From Mesorhizobium sp. CU3 (GTDB taxonomy: Bacteria; Pseudomonadota; Alphaproteobacteria; Rhizobiales; Rhizobiaceae), in contig NZ_VFWX01000001.1 of NCBI RefSeq assembly GCF_006442965.1, positions 310,001 through 374,000 on the forward strand: a DNA stretch of 64,000 nt. The letters are read 5' to 3'. Position numbers and translations under genes: made by a program. The notes under the pieces were generated by a model. It made no database searches, had not been told where the DNA came from, and saw only the letters and a list, made by a program, of their open reading frames with translations. Shown piece by piece: positions 19,070-28,319 of this stretch; within the stretch, counting starts at the first letter, position 1, and every line of letters begins with the position of its first letter.

Positions 19070-20161
19070 TTACCCGCGAAGCCCCGCCTGCCTCAGCAGC
19101 GGCAGCACGTGGTCGCAGAAATAGGGCAGTTCCTGCGTGTAGTTGACGAAGGACAAGGCGATGCCCTGGTAGCCATGCGCGGCAATGGCCGCCATGTCGG
19201 CGGCGATCGTTTCAGGCGTCCCGACCAGCGGATAGGTGCCGGCGCCGCCGGCGAAACGCTGGCGGTAGCGGTCATAGGCATGCGGATCGTGCGACTGCGA
19301 GAATTCCTTCTTGCCGGCCATATGCGCGTCGACCGCTTCGTGGTCGGCCATGTCGACAGCATAACGCGTGTAATAGGCCTGCGCCTCCTCCATGGTCGGG
19401 CGGCAGACGACATGCGCCACGGTGTAGACGCCGACATCGCGGCCCGCCTTCGCCGCGCGCTCGCCTATGTCTGCGACATGCTTGCCGGCATCGCTCATCT
19501 CGGAAAAGGTCGTGAACAGGTAATCGCATCGGCCGGCGGCGAAATCGCGGCCCGGATCGCCGAAGGCGGCGTTCATCGTCACCGGCCGGAGGGCCTGCAG
19601 GCTCGCCGGCCGGCTCACCGCTTCCTTCAGCCGGTAGTAGGTGCCTTCATAGTCGAGAGGCTCGTTCGAGGCATAAAGCCGCTCCAGGATTTCGATCCAC
19701 TCGGCCGCCTGGTCGTAGCCCTTCTCGACCAGCGGCGTGCCGAACATGCCGAACTCTTTCGGGTTCCAGCCGCAGACAATGTTGAGCCCCGCGCGGCCCT
19801 GACTGATATGGTCGACCGTGGCCAGCGCCTTGGCGGCATAGAGCGGATGCACAAGCGGCACATGCACGGTCATGAACAGGCCGATCCTGTCGGTCGCGGC
19901 GGCAAGGGCGGCGGCCCATGTGAAGGTCTCGAAGGAGAATTCACGCACCTTGTTGCGGCCGCCAAAACCGCGCCAGCGCGCGATCGGCAGCATGAATTCC
20001 AGCCCGGCGCGGTCGGCGATCTGGGCAGCCGTCAGATTGTCCTGCCAGTTCGCTGTCCAGCGTTCCGGCACGTCGGTGATGGCAAGCCCGCCATCCGCAT
20101 TGGTCGAAAAGACGCCAAGCTTCAGTCGGTTTGGGCCGTGCAGGGGGTGGACTTTGATCAT
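19070..20161 (-). CDS. LLM-class flavin-dependent oxidoreductase, RutA-like
   Basis: This 363-residue protein belongs to the bacterial-luciferase-like monooxygenase family. It resembles pyrimidine monooxygenase RutA in MLPIARWRGFGG, FETFTWAAALAAATDRIGLF, TVDHISQGRAGLNIVCGW and the following segment. Enzymes of this group use a flavin N5-oxide or peroxide to cleave amide or carbon-heteroatom bonds. There are no other rut genes here apart from the adjacent convergent RidA-like gene, so uracil use is unlikely. It shares a 123-bp divergent promoter region, with a palindrome at 20212, with the aldolase. A role in opening a lactam of the pathway substrate is conceivable but unproven. Confidence 0.86.
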   Translation of the reverse strand: MIKVHPLHGPNRLKLGVFSTNADGGLAITDVPERWTANWQDNLTAAQIADRAGLEFMLPIARWRGFGGRNKVREFSFETFTWAAALAAATDRIGLFMTVHVPLVHPLYAAKALATVDHISQGRAGLNIVCGWNPKEFGMFGTPLVEKGYDQAAEWIEILERLYASNEPLDYEGTYYRLKEAVSRPASLQALRPVTMNAAFGDPGRDFAAGRCDYLFTTFSEMSDAGKHVADIGERAAKAGRDVGVYTVAHVVCRPTMEEAQAYYTRYAVDMADHEAVDAHMAGKKEFSQSHDPHAYDRYRQRFAGGAGTYPLVGTPETIAADMAAIAAHGYQGIALSFVNYTQELPYFCDHVLPLLRQAGLRG

Positions 20162-20211
20162 CTTGGAAACTCACGGGCAGGACGCCCACACGCTAGGCTT
20201 CGCTAAAAATA

Positions 20212-20225
20212 TTTCAAGCCTGAAA
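20212..20225. promoter_or_regulatory. Palindromic operator candidate, site 3 (divergent flavoenzyme/aldolase promoters)
   Basis: TTTCAAGCCTGAAA is a 14-bp palindrome with one mismatched pair, flanked by AAAAATA and TA. It sits between the divergent starts at 20161 and 20285. It belongs to the set at 5490, 13080, 20212 and 21095. Confidence 0.58.
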
Positions 20226-20284
20226 TAGCTTCGCCTCGCCGGCTTTTGCGACTATGAATTGCGGCGACAGGAAAGGGCATCGGC

Positions 20285-21046
20285 ATGAGCGAATTCCGCC
20301 AGAAATGCATCGGCAGGACGAACCTGGTTGGTTCCTTTGCGGCCATTCCCCACCCCGTCGCGGTCGAGGTGATGGCGTCGTCCGGGCTGGATTTCCTCTG
20401 CATCGACTGGGAGCATGCGCAGATGTCGCGCGAGACGATCGAGGCCATGGTGCGCGCGGCCGACGTGCATCGCGTGCCGGCGATGGTGCGGGTTCCTGGA
20501 CATGCGCCTGAGGCGGTCCAGGCGGCGCTCGACAGCGGCGCGCAGGGCGTGCTGATCCCGCGCGTCTCGACCGCCGCGCAGGCCGCTTTTGCCGTGAAGG
20601 CCTCGCGCTATCCGCCGCTGGGCGAACGCGGCGTCGGGCCTGGACGGGCGGCCGGCTATGGCTACCGCATTCCCGAATATCTTGCCGCCGCCAATGAGCG
20701 GATCGTCGTGGCGGTCCAGGTCGAGACTTCGGAAGGGCTGGCCAACATCGAGGCGATCGCGGCTGTCGACGGCGTCGACCTGATCTTCGTTGGCCCCGGC
20801 GATCTTTCGGTGTCGATCGACGCGATCGGCCCGGCAGGCGCGGATAGGCTCAATGCGGCGATCAAGACCATCATCAGCGCGACGCTTGCGCACGGCAAAG
20901 CCGCCGGCATTTTCTGCGCCAGCCCGCAGAATGTCGGCCGATGGGCGCCAAGCGGCGCCAGTTTCTTCGTGCTGGCCAGCGACACGATGTTCCTTGGCGC
21001 TGGCGCCGCTGCCAACAACGCCGCCGCGCGCGATGAGTTGGCGTAA
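20285..21046 (+). CDS. HpcH/HpaI aldolase family protein
   Basis: This 253-residue TIM-barrel enzyme has the class II pyruvate-type aldolase features: LDFLCIDWEHAQMS, with the histidine-containing substrate loop; VQVETSEGLANIEAIAAV, with the metal-binding glutamate; and LIFVGPGDLSVSI, with the metal-binding aspartate. Family members cleave 4-hydroxy-2-oxoacids to pyruvate or glyoxylate plus an aldehyde. The ATG is preceded by AGGAAAGGG. It follows a palindrome of the cluster's putative regulon, so it is likely co-induced. The donor substrate is unknown. Confidence 0.87.
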   Translation: MSEFRQKCIGRTNLVGSFAAIPHPVAVEVMASSGLDFLCIDWEHAQMSRETIEAMVRAADVHRVPAMVRVPGHAPEAVQAALDSGAQGVLIPRVSTAAQAAFAVKASRYPPLGERGVGPGRAAGYGYRIPEYLAAANERIVVAVQVETSEGLANIEAIAAVDGVDLIFVGPGDLSVSIDAIGPAGADRLNAAIKTIISATLAHGKAAGIFCASPQNVGRWAPSGASFFVLASDTMFLGAGAAANNAAARDELA

Positions 21047-21094
21047 CCGGACGCGACCAAGGGGGTATCAGTAGGGCAACAACCGCGCCAAACT

Positions 21095-21108
21095 TTTTAA
21101 GCTTAAAA
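21095..21108. promoter_or_regulatory. Palindromic operator candidate, site 4 (upstream of the aminotransferase)
   Basis: TTTTAAGCTTAAAA is a perfect 14-bp palindrome, the best of the four related sites. It lies just upstream of a possible -35 element at 21117 and 114 bp before the aminotransferase start. Confidence 0.6.
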
Positions 21109-21116
21109 CTTTTGCC

Positions 21117-21144
21117 TTGAAAAGCTCCGCGCTTTGGATAGCAT
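21117..21144 (+). promoter_or_regulatory. Candidate promoter for the aminotransferase-transporter unit
   Basis: TTGAAA (21117-21122) and TAGCAT (21139-21144) are 16 bases apart, directly downstream of the perfect palindrome. If real, this promoter implies that the aminotransferase begins well downstream, at the TTG at 21222, rather than at an in-frame TTG at 21117. Confidence 0.4.
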
Positions 21145-21221
21145 CCTTGATGGTAGCTGCCGTGGCGGAGGGCGTTTTCGGTCAGCTGCCATGGTGCTCC
21201 GGGTGGGAAGGGTTTCAGTCC

Positions 21222-22421
21222 TTGTCGTTTGTGTTGCCCCAGACATCGTCCAGCGCGCGCTACGCTTTCGACGGCGTGCGCGCCCAGATCCGCGACCTGC
21301 ACACGGAAAACATCGCCAACCTTGCCGTGCGGGCTCGCGAACTGGGCGACGTCATCGCGCTCTGGTACGGCGAAGGCGACATGGTCACGCCCGCCTTCAT
21401 CCGCGACGCGGCCAAGGCCGCTTTCGATGAGGGCCTCACCTTCTACGTCCCCAACATGCGCGGGCACGCCCCGCTGAACGAGGCGCTGTCGGAGTACCAG
21501 ACGCGCATCCATGGCCGCCCGATCCCGATCGCGCGCACGACAGTCACGCCGGGCGGCATGCAGGCGCTGTACCTCGCGCTGGAGCTCTTGGTCGATACCG
21601 GCACCAATGTCGTCTATGTCGCGCCGCAATGGCCGAACATCCACAACGCCATCCATCTGATCGGCGGCGAGCCGCGGCCATTCTCGCTCGACTTCAAGGG
21701 CGACTGGCGGCTCGACCTCGACCGGCTTTTCGCCACCTGCGACGCACGCACCCGCGCCATCTTCCTGTCGACGCCGTCCAACCCGACCGGCTGGACCGCA
21801 TCGCGCGAAGAAATGCAGGCGCTGCTCGACTTCAGCCGGCGCACCGGCATCTGGATCATCTCCGACGAGGTCTATGGCCGGCTCTGTTTCGACGGCGATG
21901 TCGCGCCGTCCATCCTGCAGATCGCCGAGGACGGCGACCGGGTGCTGTCGGTCAACAGTTTCTCGAAGGCCTGGGCGATGACCGGCTGGCGCATCGGCTG
22001 GCTGACGCATCCGTCGGGCGTGGCCGACCAGCTCGGCGCCATGACGCAATATATCAACAGCGGCACCGCGGCGCCGATCCAGGCCGGCGCCGTTGCCGCC
22101 ATCCGCCAGGGCGAGCCGCTGGTGGAAGAAATCCGGCAGCGCATCAAAACCGGCCTCGACCTTGCCTATGACCGGCTGGCGCAGATCCCGGGCGTTATCC
22201 TGCCGACCAAACCGCGCGGCGGCATGTATGTGTTCTTCGCCGTGGAGGGCGAGAGCGACGCGAGGCAGGCCTGCGCAAAAATCCTGGAGACGGCGCGCGT
22301 CGGACTGGCGCCCGGCCATCTCTTCGGCAGCGCGGCGACGCCGTTCCTGCGCATGTGCGTCTGCCGCGACCGCGACCAGATCGCGACCGCGCTCGAGCGC
22401 ATGGTCGCCGCCATGAATTGA
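21222..22421 (+). CDS. Class I/II pyridoxal-phosphate aminotransferase
   Basis: This 399-residue fold-type I aminotransferase has NPTG in STPSNPTGWTA, the cofactor-binding ISDEVYGRLCF, the Schiff-base lysine in SVNSFSKAWAMTGWRIGW, and the late arginine in FLRMCVC. It resembles aspartate/kynurenine-type aminotransferases in size and motifs. The start is uncertain. I chose TTG at 21222, preceded by GGGAAGGG, which gives the usual family length. The open frame continues upstream to 21117, but that stretch overlaps the operator/promoter and encodes an unconserved-looking segment. It is followed 89 bp later by an amino-acid ABC binding protein, pointing to catabolism of an imported amino compound. 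Confidence 0.8.
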   Translation: MSFVLPQTSSSARYAFDGVRAQIRDLHTENIANLAVRARELGDVIALWYGEGDMVTPAFIRDAAKAAFDEGLTFYVPNMRGHAPLNEALSEYQTRIHGRPIPIARTTVTPGGMQALYLALELLVDTGTNVVYVAPQWPNIHNAIHLIGGEPRPFSLDFKGDWRLDLDRLFATCDARTRAIFLSTPSNPTGWTASREEMQALLDFSRRTGIWIISDEVYGRLCFDGDVAPSILQIAEDGDRVLSVNSFSKAWAMTGWRIGWLTHPSGVADQLGAMTQYINSGTAAPIQAGAVAAIRQGEPLVEEIRQRIKTGLDLAYDRLAQIPGVILPTKPRGGMYVFFAVEGESDARQACAKILETARVGLAPGHLFGSAATPFLRMCVCRDRDQIATALERMVAAMN

Positions 22422-22510
22422 CGCCCCGCTGGGAGGCGGGACGGCAACAAACCGTGCGGGGCGAGCCCCGCCCGATCGACAACAGAGGGAAGACCCAGAG
22501 GGAAAACCAA

Positions 22511-23308
22511 ATGAGCTTTACGCGTCGCAATCTGCTTGTTCTGGCCGCCGCCATCGGCATCGCCGCCGGCCCGGCCTCGGCCTATGCCGCCGATGTGCTC
22601 AATGTCGGCGCCTACCCGACCAATCCGCCCTTCGAATACAAGAACGAGAGCGGCACGTTCGAGGGTTTCGAGGTCGACATCGTCAACGAAGCGGCCAAGC
22701 GCATCGGCATGACCACCGATATCGCCGATCTCGGCTTCCAGGCGCTGTTCGCCGCTACCACCTCGAAGCGTATCGACGTCGCCATCTCCTCGATCACGAT
22801 CACGGCCGAGCGGCTGAAGTCGCAGTCCTTCACCCAGCCCTATTATGATTCCGACATGGGCATCGCCACCAAGACCGACAGCGCGATCAACAAGGAAGCC
22901 GATCTCAAGGGTAAGGTGGTCGGCGTGCTGTCCGGTTCGACCGGCGAGACGTGGGTCAAGGACCACCAGGCGGCCGACGGCTTCAGCGACGTGAAGGGCT
23001 ACGACACGCAGCAGAACCTTCTGCTCGATCTCAGCGCCGGCCGCGTCGACGCCGCCGTCAGCGACATTCCCGGCATGCAGTACTCCTTCCAGAAGATGAA
23101 GGACCTCGTGGTCAAGGAACGCATCAAGACCGGCGAGCAGTACGGGCTGATGATGACCAAGGACCATCCGCTGCTCGGCAAGCTCAACGACGCGATCACC
23201 TCGATGAAGAAGGACGGCACGCTGGCCGCGATCCACAAGAAGTGGTTCGGCACCGACGCGCCGGCCGATTCCTCTACGGTCAAGGAAATGCCGCTGCCCA
23301 AGGCCTGA
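22511..23308 (+). CDS. ABC transporter substrate-binding protein, family 3 (polar amino acid type)
   Basis: This 265-residue periplasmic protein has a signal peptide of about 26 residues (MSFTRRNLLVLAAAIGIAAG, cleavage near AYA-AD). It has the family 3 features NPPFEYKNESGTFEGFEVDI, FDIxx-like ISSITITAERLKSQSFTQPY and the linker GTLAAIHKKWFG. The start is preceded by AGAGGGAAAACCAA. It pairs with the permease at 23489. A stable hairpin lies between the two genes, and no ATPase gene is nearby. Confidence 0.9.
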   Translation: MSFTRRNLLVLAAAIGIAAGPASAYAADVLNVGAYPTNPPFEYKNESGTFEGFEVDIVNEAAKRIGMTTDIADLGFQALFAATTSKRIDVAISSITITAERLKSQSFTQPYYDSDMGIATKTDSAINKEADLKGKVVGVLSGSTGETWVKDHQAADGFSDVKGYDTQQNLLLDLSAGRVDAAVSDIPGMQYSFQKMKDLVVKERIKTGEQYGLMMTKDHPLLGKLNDAITSMKKDGTLAAIHKKWFGTDAPADSSTVKEMPLPKA

Positions 23309-23324
23309 GCGGACTGACCAAAAG

Positions 23325-23366
23325 CGAGCCGTGCCGGCGTCCAGCCTGCACGGCTCGTTTCCTTTC
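23325..23366 (+). terminator. Hairpin plus pyrimidine tract between binding protein and permease
   Basis: CGAGCCGTGC (23325-23334) and GCACGGCTCG (23348-23357) form a perfect 10-bp stem with a 13-base loop, followed by TTTCCTTTCT. It lies 16 bp after the binding-protein stop and would reduce permease expression relative to binding protein, or end the transcript. Confidence 0.65.
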
Positions 23367-23414
23367 TCCCGGAACCGCAGCGCAGATGTAAGTTTCCGGG
23401 CCTCTGTCCTTGTT

Positions 23415-23470
23415 TTTGAGCAATTCCGGACGGAAAACCGCGTCACACTTTTCCTGGAATTGCTCCGGTA
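23415..23470. repeat. Palindromic intergenic element (GAGCAATTCCGG type)
   Basis: An imperfect palindrome runs from GAGCAATTCCGGACGG through a central GAAAACCGC and ACACTTTTCC to TGGAATTGCTCCGG. Its outer arms, GAGCAATTCC and GGAATTGCTC, are exact reverse complements. From memory this matches a repeat family widespread in Rhizobiaceae and Phyllobacteriaceae intergenic regions, but a genome search was not possible. Confidence 0.6.
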
Positions 23471-23488
23471 CGGTTCGGGAACGCTCCC

Positions 23489-24163
23489 ATGTCGCTGATC
23501 GACACTTTCTTCAATCCCGACGTCATTGCGTCCAGCCTGCCGGCGCTGCTGCGGGGTTTCCTCAACACGCTGCTGCTCGGCATCATGAGCATCGTCATCG
23601 GCATCGCCGTCGGGCTGGCGATCAGCCTGGTGCGGCTCTATGCGCCGAAGCCGCTGCGCTGGCTCGCCATCGGCTATACTGACATCTTCCGCGCCCTGCC
23701 GGTGCTGGTGGTGCTGATCCTGATCTACTACGCCCTGCCCTTCCTCGGCATACGCCTGTCGTCCTGGGCTTCCGCCGTGACGGCGTTCGCCATCATCATG
23801 TCGGCCTATTCGGCCGAGGTGTTCCGTTCCGGCATCGAAAGCATTCCGAAGGGCCAGTTCGAAGCGGCGCAGGCGCTCGGCCTTCCCTTCATGCTGACCT
23901 TGCGCAAGGTGGTGCTGCCGCAGGCGATCCGCGTCGTCATTCCGCCGATGACCAGCAATTGCGTGTCGATGTTCAAGGACACGTCGCTCGCCTCGACCGT
24001 GGCGCTGCCCGAGCTCTTGAAGGAAGCGACCAACGCGCAGTCGCTCTACGCCAACCCCTCGCCGCTGATCGGCGCAGCGCTGGTCTATCTCATCTTCCTC
24101 TGGCCGATGGTGCGCCTGGTCAGCCTGCTCGAGCGACGCTTCCAGACCGAGAAGACGCGCTGA
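23489..24163 (+). CDS. ABC transporter permease, polar amino acid (HisM/GlnP) type
   Basis: This 224-residue membrane protein has the HisMQ/GlnP permease plan of four to five hydrophobic spans and the EAA loop (EAAQALGLPFMLTLRKVVLPQ shortened here to EAAQALGLPF). The N-terminal LLRGFLNTLLLGIMSIVIG is typical. It is separated from its binding protein by a hairpin and a palindromic repeat. No glnQ-type ATPase gene accompanies it, so it must borrow an ATPase from elsewhere or work with a distant one. Confidence 0.87.
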   Translation: MSLIDTFFNPDVIASSLPALLRGFLNTLLLGIMSIVIGIAVGLAISLVRLYAPKPLRWLAIGYTDIFRALPVLVVLILIYYALPFLGIRLSSWASAVTAFAIIMSAYSAEVFRSGIESIPKGQFEAAQALGLPFMLTLRKVVLPQAIRVVIPPMTSNCVSMFKDTSLASTVALPELLKEATNAQSLYANPSPLIGAALVYLIFLWPMVRLVSLLERRFQTEKTR

Positions 24164-24208
24164 GTTTCACCAACCAATCATCCAAGTCCCCCGCAGGAGC
24201 GTATCCCC

Positions 24209-25477
24209 GTGAACAAGCATCAGACCGACAAAGCCGGCACATTCCCGGTCGAGAAAATCCGGGCCATGTTCCCGGCGCTCACCCAGGCCGGCGACTTCAT
24301 CTTCATGGACAATGCCGCCGGCGCCCAGATCCCGCAAAGCGTGCTCGACGCGGTCACCAACCATCTGGTTTCGCACAATGTGCAGCGCGGCGGCCGCTAT
24401 GGCCGCAGCGTCATCGTCGACCAGTCGGTCGCGACCGCGCGCGAGAGCGTGGCGCTCTTGATCAACGCCTACAGCCCATTCGAAATCTGCTTCGGCATGA
24501 ACGCCACCTCGTTCATCCGGCTGGTCAGCCTCGGCATCGGCCAGATGCTTCAAGAGCGCGACGAGATCGTCATCACCGACATGGACCACGACGCCAACAT
24601 CGCCACCTGGCTGGCGCTGGAATCCGCCGGCGCCAAGTTCAAATGGTGGCGTATGCGCGAGGACGGCAATCTCCATGTCGACGACCTCAAGCCGCTGGTG
24701 TCGGAGCGCACACGCCTCGTCGCCTGCACGGTGACGGCGCATTCGATCGGCTCGATCGTCGATGTCGCCTCGGTGGCGCAGATCGCGCATGTCGCCGGCG
24801 CCGAAGTGTTCCTCGACTGCGTGCATTACGGCCCGCACGGGCTGATGGACGTGCAGGCCTGGGGCTGCGACTATCTCGTCTGCTCCGGCTACAAGAATTT
24901 CTCGCCGCATATGGGCTTCCTCTGGGGCCGCTTCGACACGCTGAAGCGGCTGCCGACCTTCCGCGAGGACTTCATTCCGGACGAGCCGCCCTACAAGGTC
25001 GAGGCCGGCACCTTCATCTACGAGAACGTCTCGGGCATGGACGCGGCGGTGCGCTACCTGGAATCGATCGGCCGCAATTTCCTGCCGGAAAACAATCGCT
25101 CGCGGCGCGACAACATCGTGGCCGGCATGAACGCCATCCGCGACTACGAACTGATGCTGGCGCGCGAGATGATGAAGGTGCTGAAGGATTGCGGCGCCAC
25201 CATCTACGGCGTCGCCGACGAGGCGCGCATCCACGAGCGCGTGCCGACCTTCTGCTTCAACATCGGCAAGCTGTCGCCGCAGCGGATCGTCGAGGAGATG
25301 GCCGCCATGCAGATCGGCATCCGCGACGGCCACATGTACGCGCCGCGGCTGATGAAGCGGCTCAACCTCGCCATGGACAGCGGCGCCATCCGCGCCTCGC
25401 TGGTGCATTACAACACGGTGGAGGAAGTGCGCAAATTCGGCGAAGCGCTGCGGGCGGTGATCGCGAAGCTGGCGTGA
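24209..25477 (+). CDS. Class V aminotransferase/cysteine desulfurase-like PLP protein
   Basis: This 422-residue fold-type I PLP enzyme of the SufS-like class V group has [20 protein letters not shown] at the N-terminus, [29 protein letters not shown] and the Schiff-base region [12 protein letters not shown] with the lysine. It lacks an obvious flexible cysteine loop characteristic of true desulfurases: the segment at residues about 355-375 ([18 protein letters not shown]) has none. Beta-elimination, kynureninase-like or lyase activity is therefore as likely as sulfur transfer. The start is a GTG at 24209 with GCAGGAG upstream, 45 bp after the permease. I infer it acts on the amino compound imported by the preceding transporter. 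Confidence 0.82.
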   Translation: MNKHQTDKAGTFPVEKIRAMFPALTQAGDFIFMDNAAGAQIPQSVLDAVTNHLVSHNVQRGGRYGRSVIVDQSVATARESVALLINAYSPFEICFGMNATSFIRLVSLGIGQMLQERDEIVITDMDHDANIATWLALESAGAKFKWWRMREDGNLHVDDLKPLVSERTRLVACTVTAHSIGSIVDVASVAQIAHVAGAEVFLDCVHYGPHGLMDVQAWGCDYLVCSGYKNFSPHMGFLWGRFDTLKRLPTFREDFIPDEPPYKVEAGTFIYENVSGMDAAVRYLESIGRNFLPENNRSRRDNIVAGMNAIRDYELMLAREMMKVLKDCGATIYGVADEARIHERVPTFCFNIGKLSPQRIVEEMAAMQIGIRDGHMYAPRLMKRLNLAMDSGAIRASLVHYNTVEEVRKFGEALRAVIAKLA

Positions 25478-25531
25478 TCTAACGACCTCTGGTCCGAGCC
25501 TGCATAGGTCATCGGAACGGCTACCTCCGCG

Positions 25532-25712
25532 TCGTCATCCACGGGCGGAGCAAGGAGCGAAGCGACGCGGCGCAGACCCGAGGATCCATTCCGTGACATG
25601 CGAGCGCCGCTCACGGTGCAGAATTCTGCTCCGCTGCATTTTTCGGCCGAGGTAACGGAATGGATCCTAGGGTCTGCGCGCCGCTTCGCGTCGCTCCGCC
25701 CTAGGATGACGA
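25532..25712. repeat. Large imperfect inverted repeat between convergent units
   Basis: The left arm (25532-25597, beginning CGTCATCCACGGGCGGAGCA and ending CCATTCCGTGAC) is largely the reverse complement of the right arm (25652-25712, beginning GTAACGGAATGGATCC and ending CCCTAGGATGACG), with a spacer of about 54 bp. It fills the 258-bp gap between the class V PLP gene and the dppF stop and could form a very long hairpin. The design resembles dispersed palindromic elements of rhizobial genomes. It may end transcription from both sides. Confidence 0.75.
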
Positions 25713-25735
25713 CCTCTAGAACGGCGACCCGCGGC

Positions 25736-26559
<824 letters not shown>

Positions 26560-26563
<4 letters not shown>

Positions 26564-27411
26564 GCGCCGGCTCCTGAAGGTGCGGCCTCGAAAAGCATGT
26601 CGGAGACGGTCGGCAGCCGGTCGCCGACGGCGTTGTCCGGCAGCGCCGAAAGCAGCGCGCGCGTGTAGTTGCTCTTCGGGCTTTCGAACAGTGACAGCAC
26701 GTCGGCCTCTTCCATCTTGCGGCCCTTGTACTGGACGATGACGCGGTCGGCGGTCTCGGCCACCACGCCCATATTGTGGGTGATCATGATCAGGCCCATG
26801 CCGTATTTGGCCTGCAGCGAGACCAGCAGGTCGAGGATCTGCTTCTGGATGGTGACATCGAGCGCGGTCGTCGGCTCGTCGGCAATCAGAAGCTTTGGAT
26901 TGCAGGCGATCGCCATCGCGATCATGACGCGCTGGCACTGGCCGCCCGACATCTGGTGCGGGAAGGAATTGAGCCGATCGGCCGGATCGGGAATGCCGAC
27001 CTGCTTGAAAAGCTCGATGGCGCGTGCCCGTCGCTCGGCCTTGTCCATGCCCATATGGAAGCGCAGCACTTCCTCGATCTGGAAGCCGACGGTGAAGCAC
27101 GGGTTCAGGCTGGCGATCGGCTCCTGGAAGATCATGGCGATGTCCTTGCCGATGATCTTGCGACGGTCGGCGGGGCTGATCTTCAACAAGTCGCGGCCGT
27201 TGAAGGTCATGCGGTCGGCGGTGACGGTGGCTGTCCAGGGCAAGAGGCCCATCACGGCCAGCATCGACACCGATTTGCCGGAGCCGGATTCGCCGACGAT
27301 GGCGAGCACCTCGCGCTCGTCGACATGGAGCGAGACGCCGTCGACGGCGCGGAACGGACCGGACGCGGTCTGGAACTCAACGACGAGATTCTGGATGTCG
27401 AGCAGCGCCAT
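26560..27411 (-). CDS. dppD: Dipeptide-type ABC transporter ATP-binding protein
   Basis: This 283-residue ATPase has Walker A GESGSGKSVSMLAVMGLL, Q-loop MIFQEPIASLNPCFT, signature MSGGQCQRVMIAMAI (cysteine replacing the commoner arginine or methionine), Walker [13 protein letters not shown] and MITHNMGVV. The start at 27411 shares one base with the dppC stop (TGATG). It pairs with DppF as the transport motor. Confidence 0.9.
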
Positions 27412-28319
27412 CACGACCTCCTGAGCTTGGGATCGAGCGCATCGCGCAGGCCGTCGCCGACCAGGTTGATGGCAAGCACGGTGATGAGGATGGCGAGACC
27501 GGGGAAGGTCACCACCCACCAGGCGCGCAGGATGAACTCGCGCGCCGAGGCCAGCATGGTGCCCCATTCCGGCGTCGGCGGCTGGGCGCCGAGGCCGAGG
27601 AAGCCGAGGGCGGCTGCCTCGAGGATGGCGTTGGAGAAGGACAGCGTGCCCTGGACGATCAGCGGCGCCAGGCAGTTGGGCAGGATGGTGGCGAGCATCA
27701 GCCTGAGATGCCCGGCCCCGGCGACCTTGGCGGCCACGACATATTCGCGGCTCTTCTCGGCCATCACGGCGGCGCGCACGAGACGGGCGAAATGCGGCTG
27801 CAGCACCAGCGCGATCGCCAGCATCGCGTTGAACAGGCCGGGGCCGAGGATGGTGACCAGCACCAGCGCCAGAAGAAGCGACGGGAAGGCCAGGATCAGG
27901 TCCATGACGCGCATGATCGCGACATCGACCCAGCCGCGGAAATAGCCGGCGAGAAGGCCGAGCGTGATGCCGCCGGTCAGCGCCAGCGTGACGACGACGG
28001 CGCCGATCAGCAGCGAGAAGCGCGCGCCGTAGAGCAGGCGCGAGAGGATGTCGCGGCCGACCGGATCGGTGCCGAGCAGAAATTGCGTCGAGCCGCCGGC
28101 CTGCCACGCGGGAGGCCGCAGAAACGCGGTCTTGTCCTGGACATCAGGCGCATAAGGCGCGAGCAGCGGCGCGAATAGGGCCGCCAGCACCAAAAGGATG
28201 AAGACGAACAGGCCGATGACGGCGCCGCGGTTCACCGAGAAATAGTGCCAGAAGGTTTTCAGGCCGGTGAGGCGATCCGGATTGCCGGCGGCCATCGGGG
28301 CGATTTCGGTCTGGCTCAT
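27411..28319 (-). CDS. dppC: Dipeptide-type ABC transporter permease
   Basis: This 302-residue permease has an N-terminal anchor (FVFILLVLAALFAPLLAPY), the DppC hallmark LLGTDPVGRDILSRLLYG, several hydrophobic spans and the EAA-type loop around VVAAKVAGAGHLRLMLATIL. The start at 28319 directly abuts the stop of dppB at 28320, so the two are coupled. It functions as a heterodimer with DppB in the inner membrane. Confidence 0.9.
   Translation of the reverse strand: MSQTEIAPMAAGNPDRLTGLKTFWHYFSVNRGAVIGLFVFILLVLAALFAPLLAPYAPDVQDKTAFLRPPAWQAGGSTQFLLGTDPVGRDILSRLLYGARFSLLIGAVVVTLALTGGITLGLLAGYFRGWVDVAIMRVMDLILAFPSLLLALVLVTILGPGLFNAMLAIALVLQPHFARLVRAAVMAEKSREYVVAAKVAGAGHLRLMLATILPNCLAPLIVQGTLSFSNAILEAAALGFLGLGAQPPTPEWGTMLASAREFILRAWWVVTFPGLAILITVLAINLVGDGLRDALDPKLRRS

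Noticed and set aside
21117..21221. In-frame extension of the aminotransferase to a TTG at 21117
   Set aside because: It would overlap a likely promoter just after a perfect palindrome, and the translated stretch has no family match. The TTG at 21222 has GGGAAGGG ahead.
24209..25477. Kynureninase as a firm assignment for the class V PLP enzyme
   Set aside because: Length and the SGYKNF motif fit the broader SufS-like group. Kynureninase-specific features were not recognised, so only the family is called.
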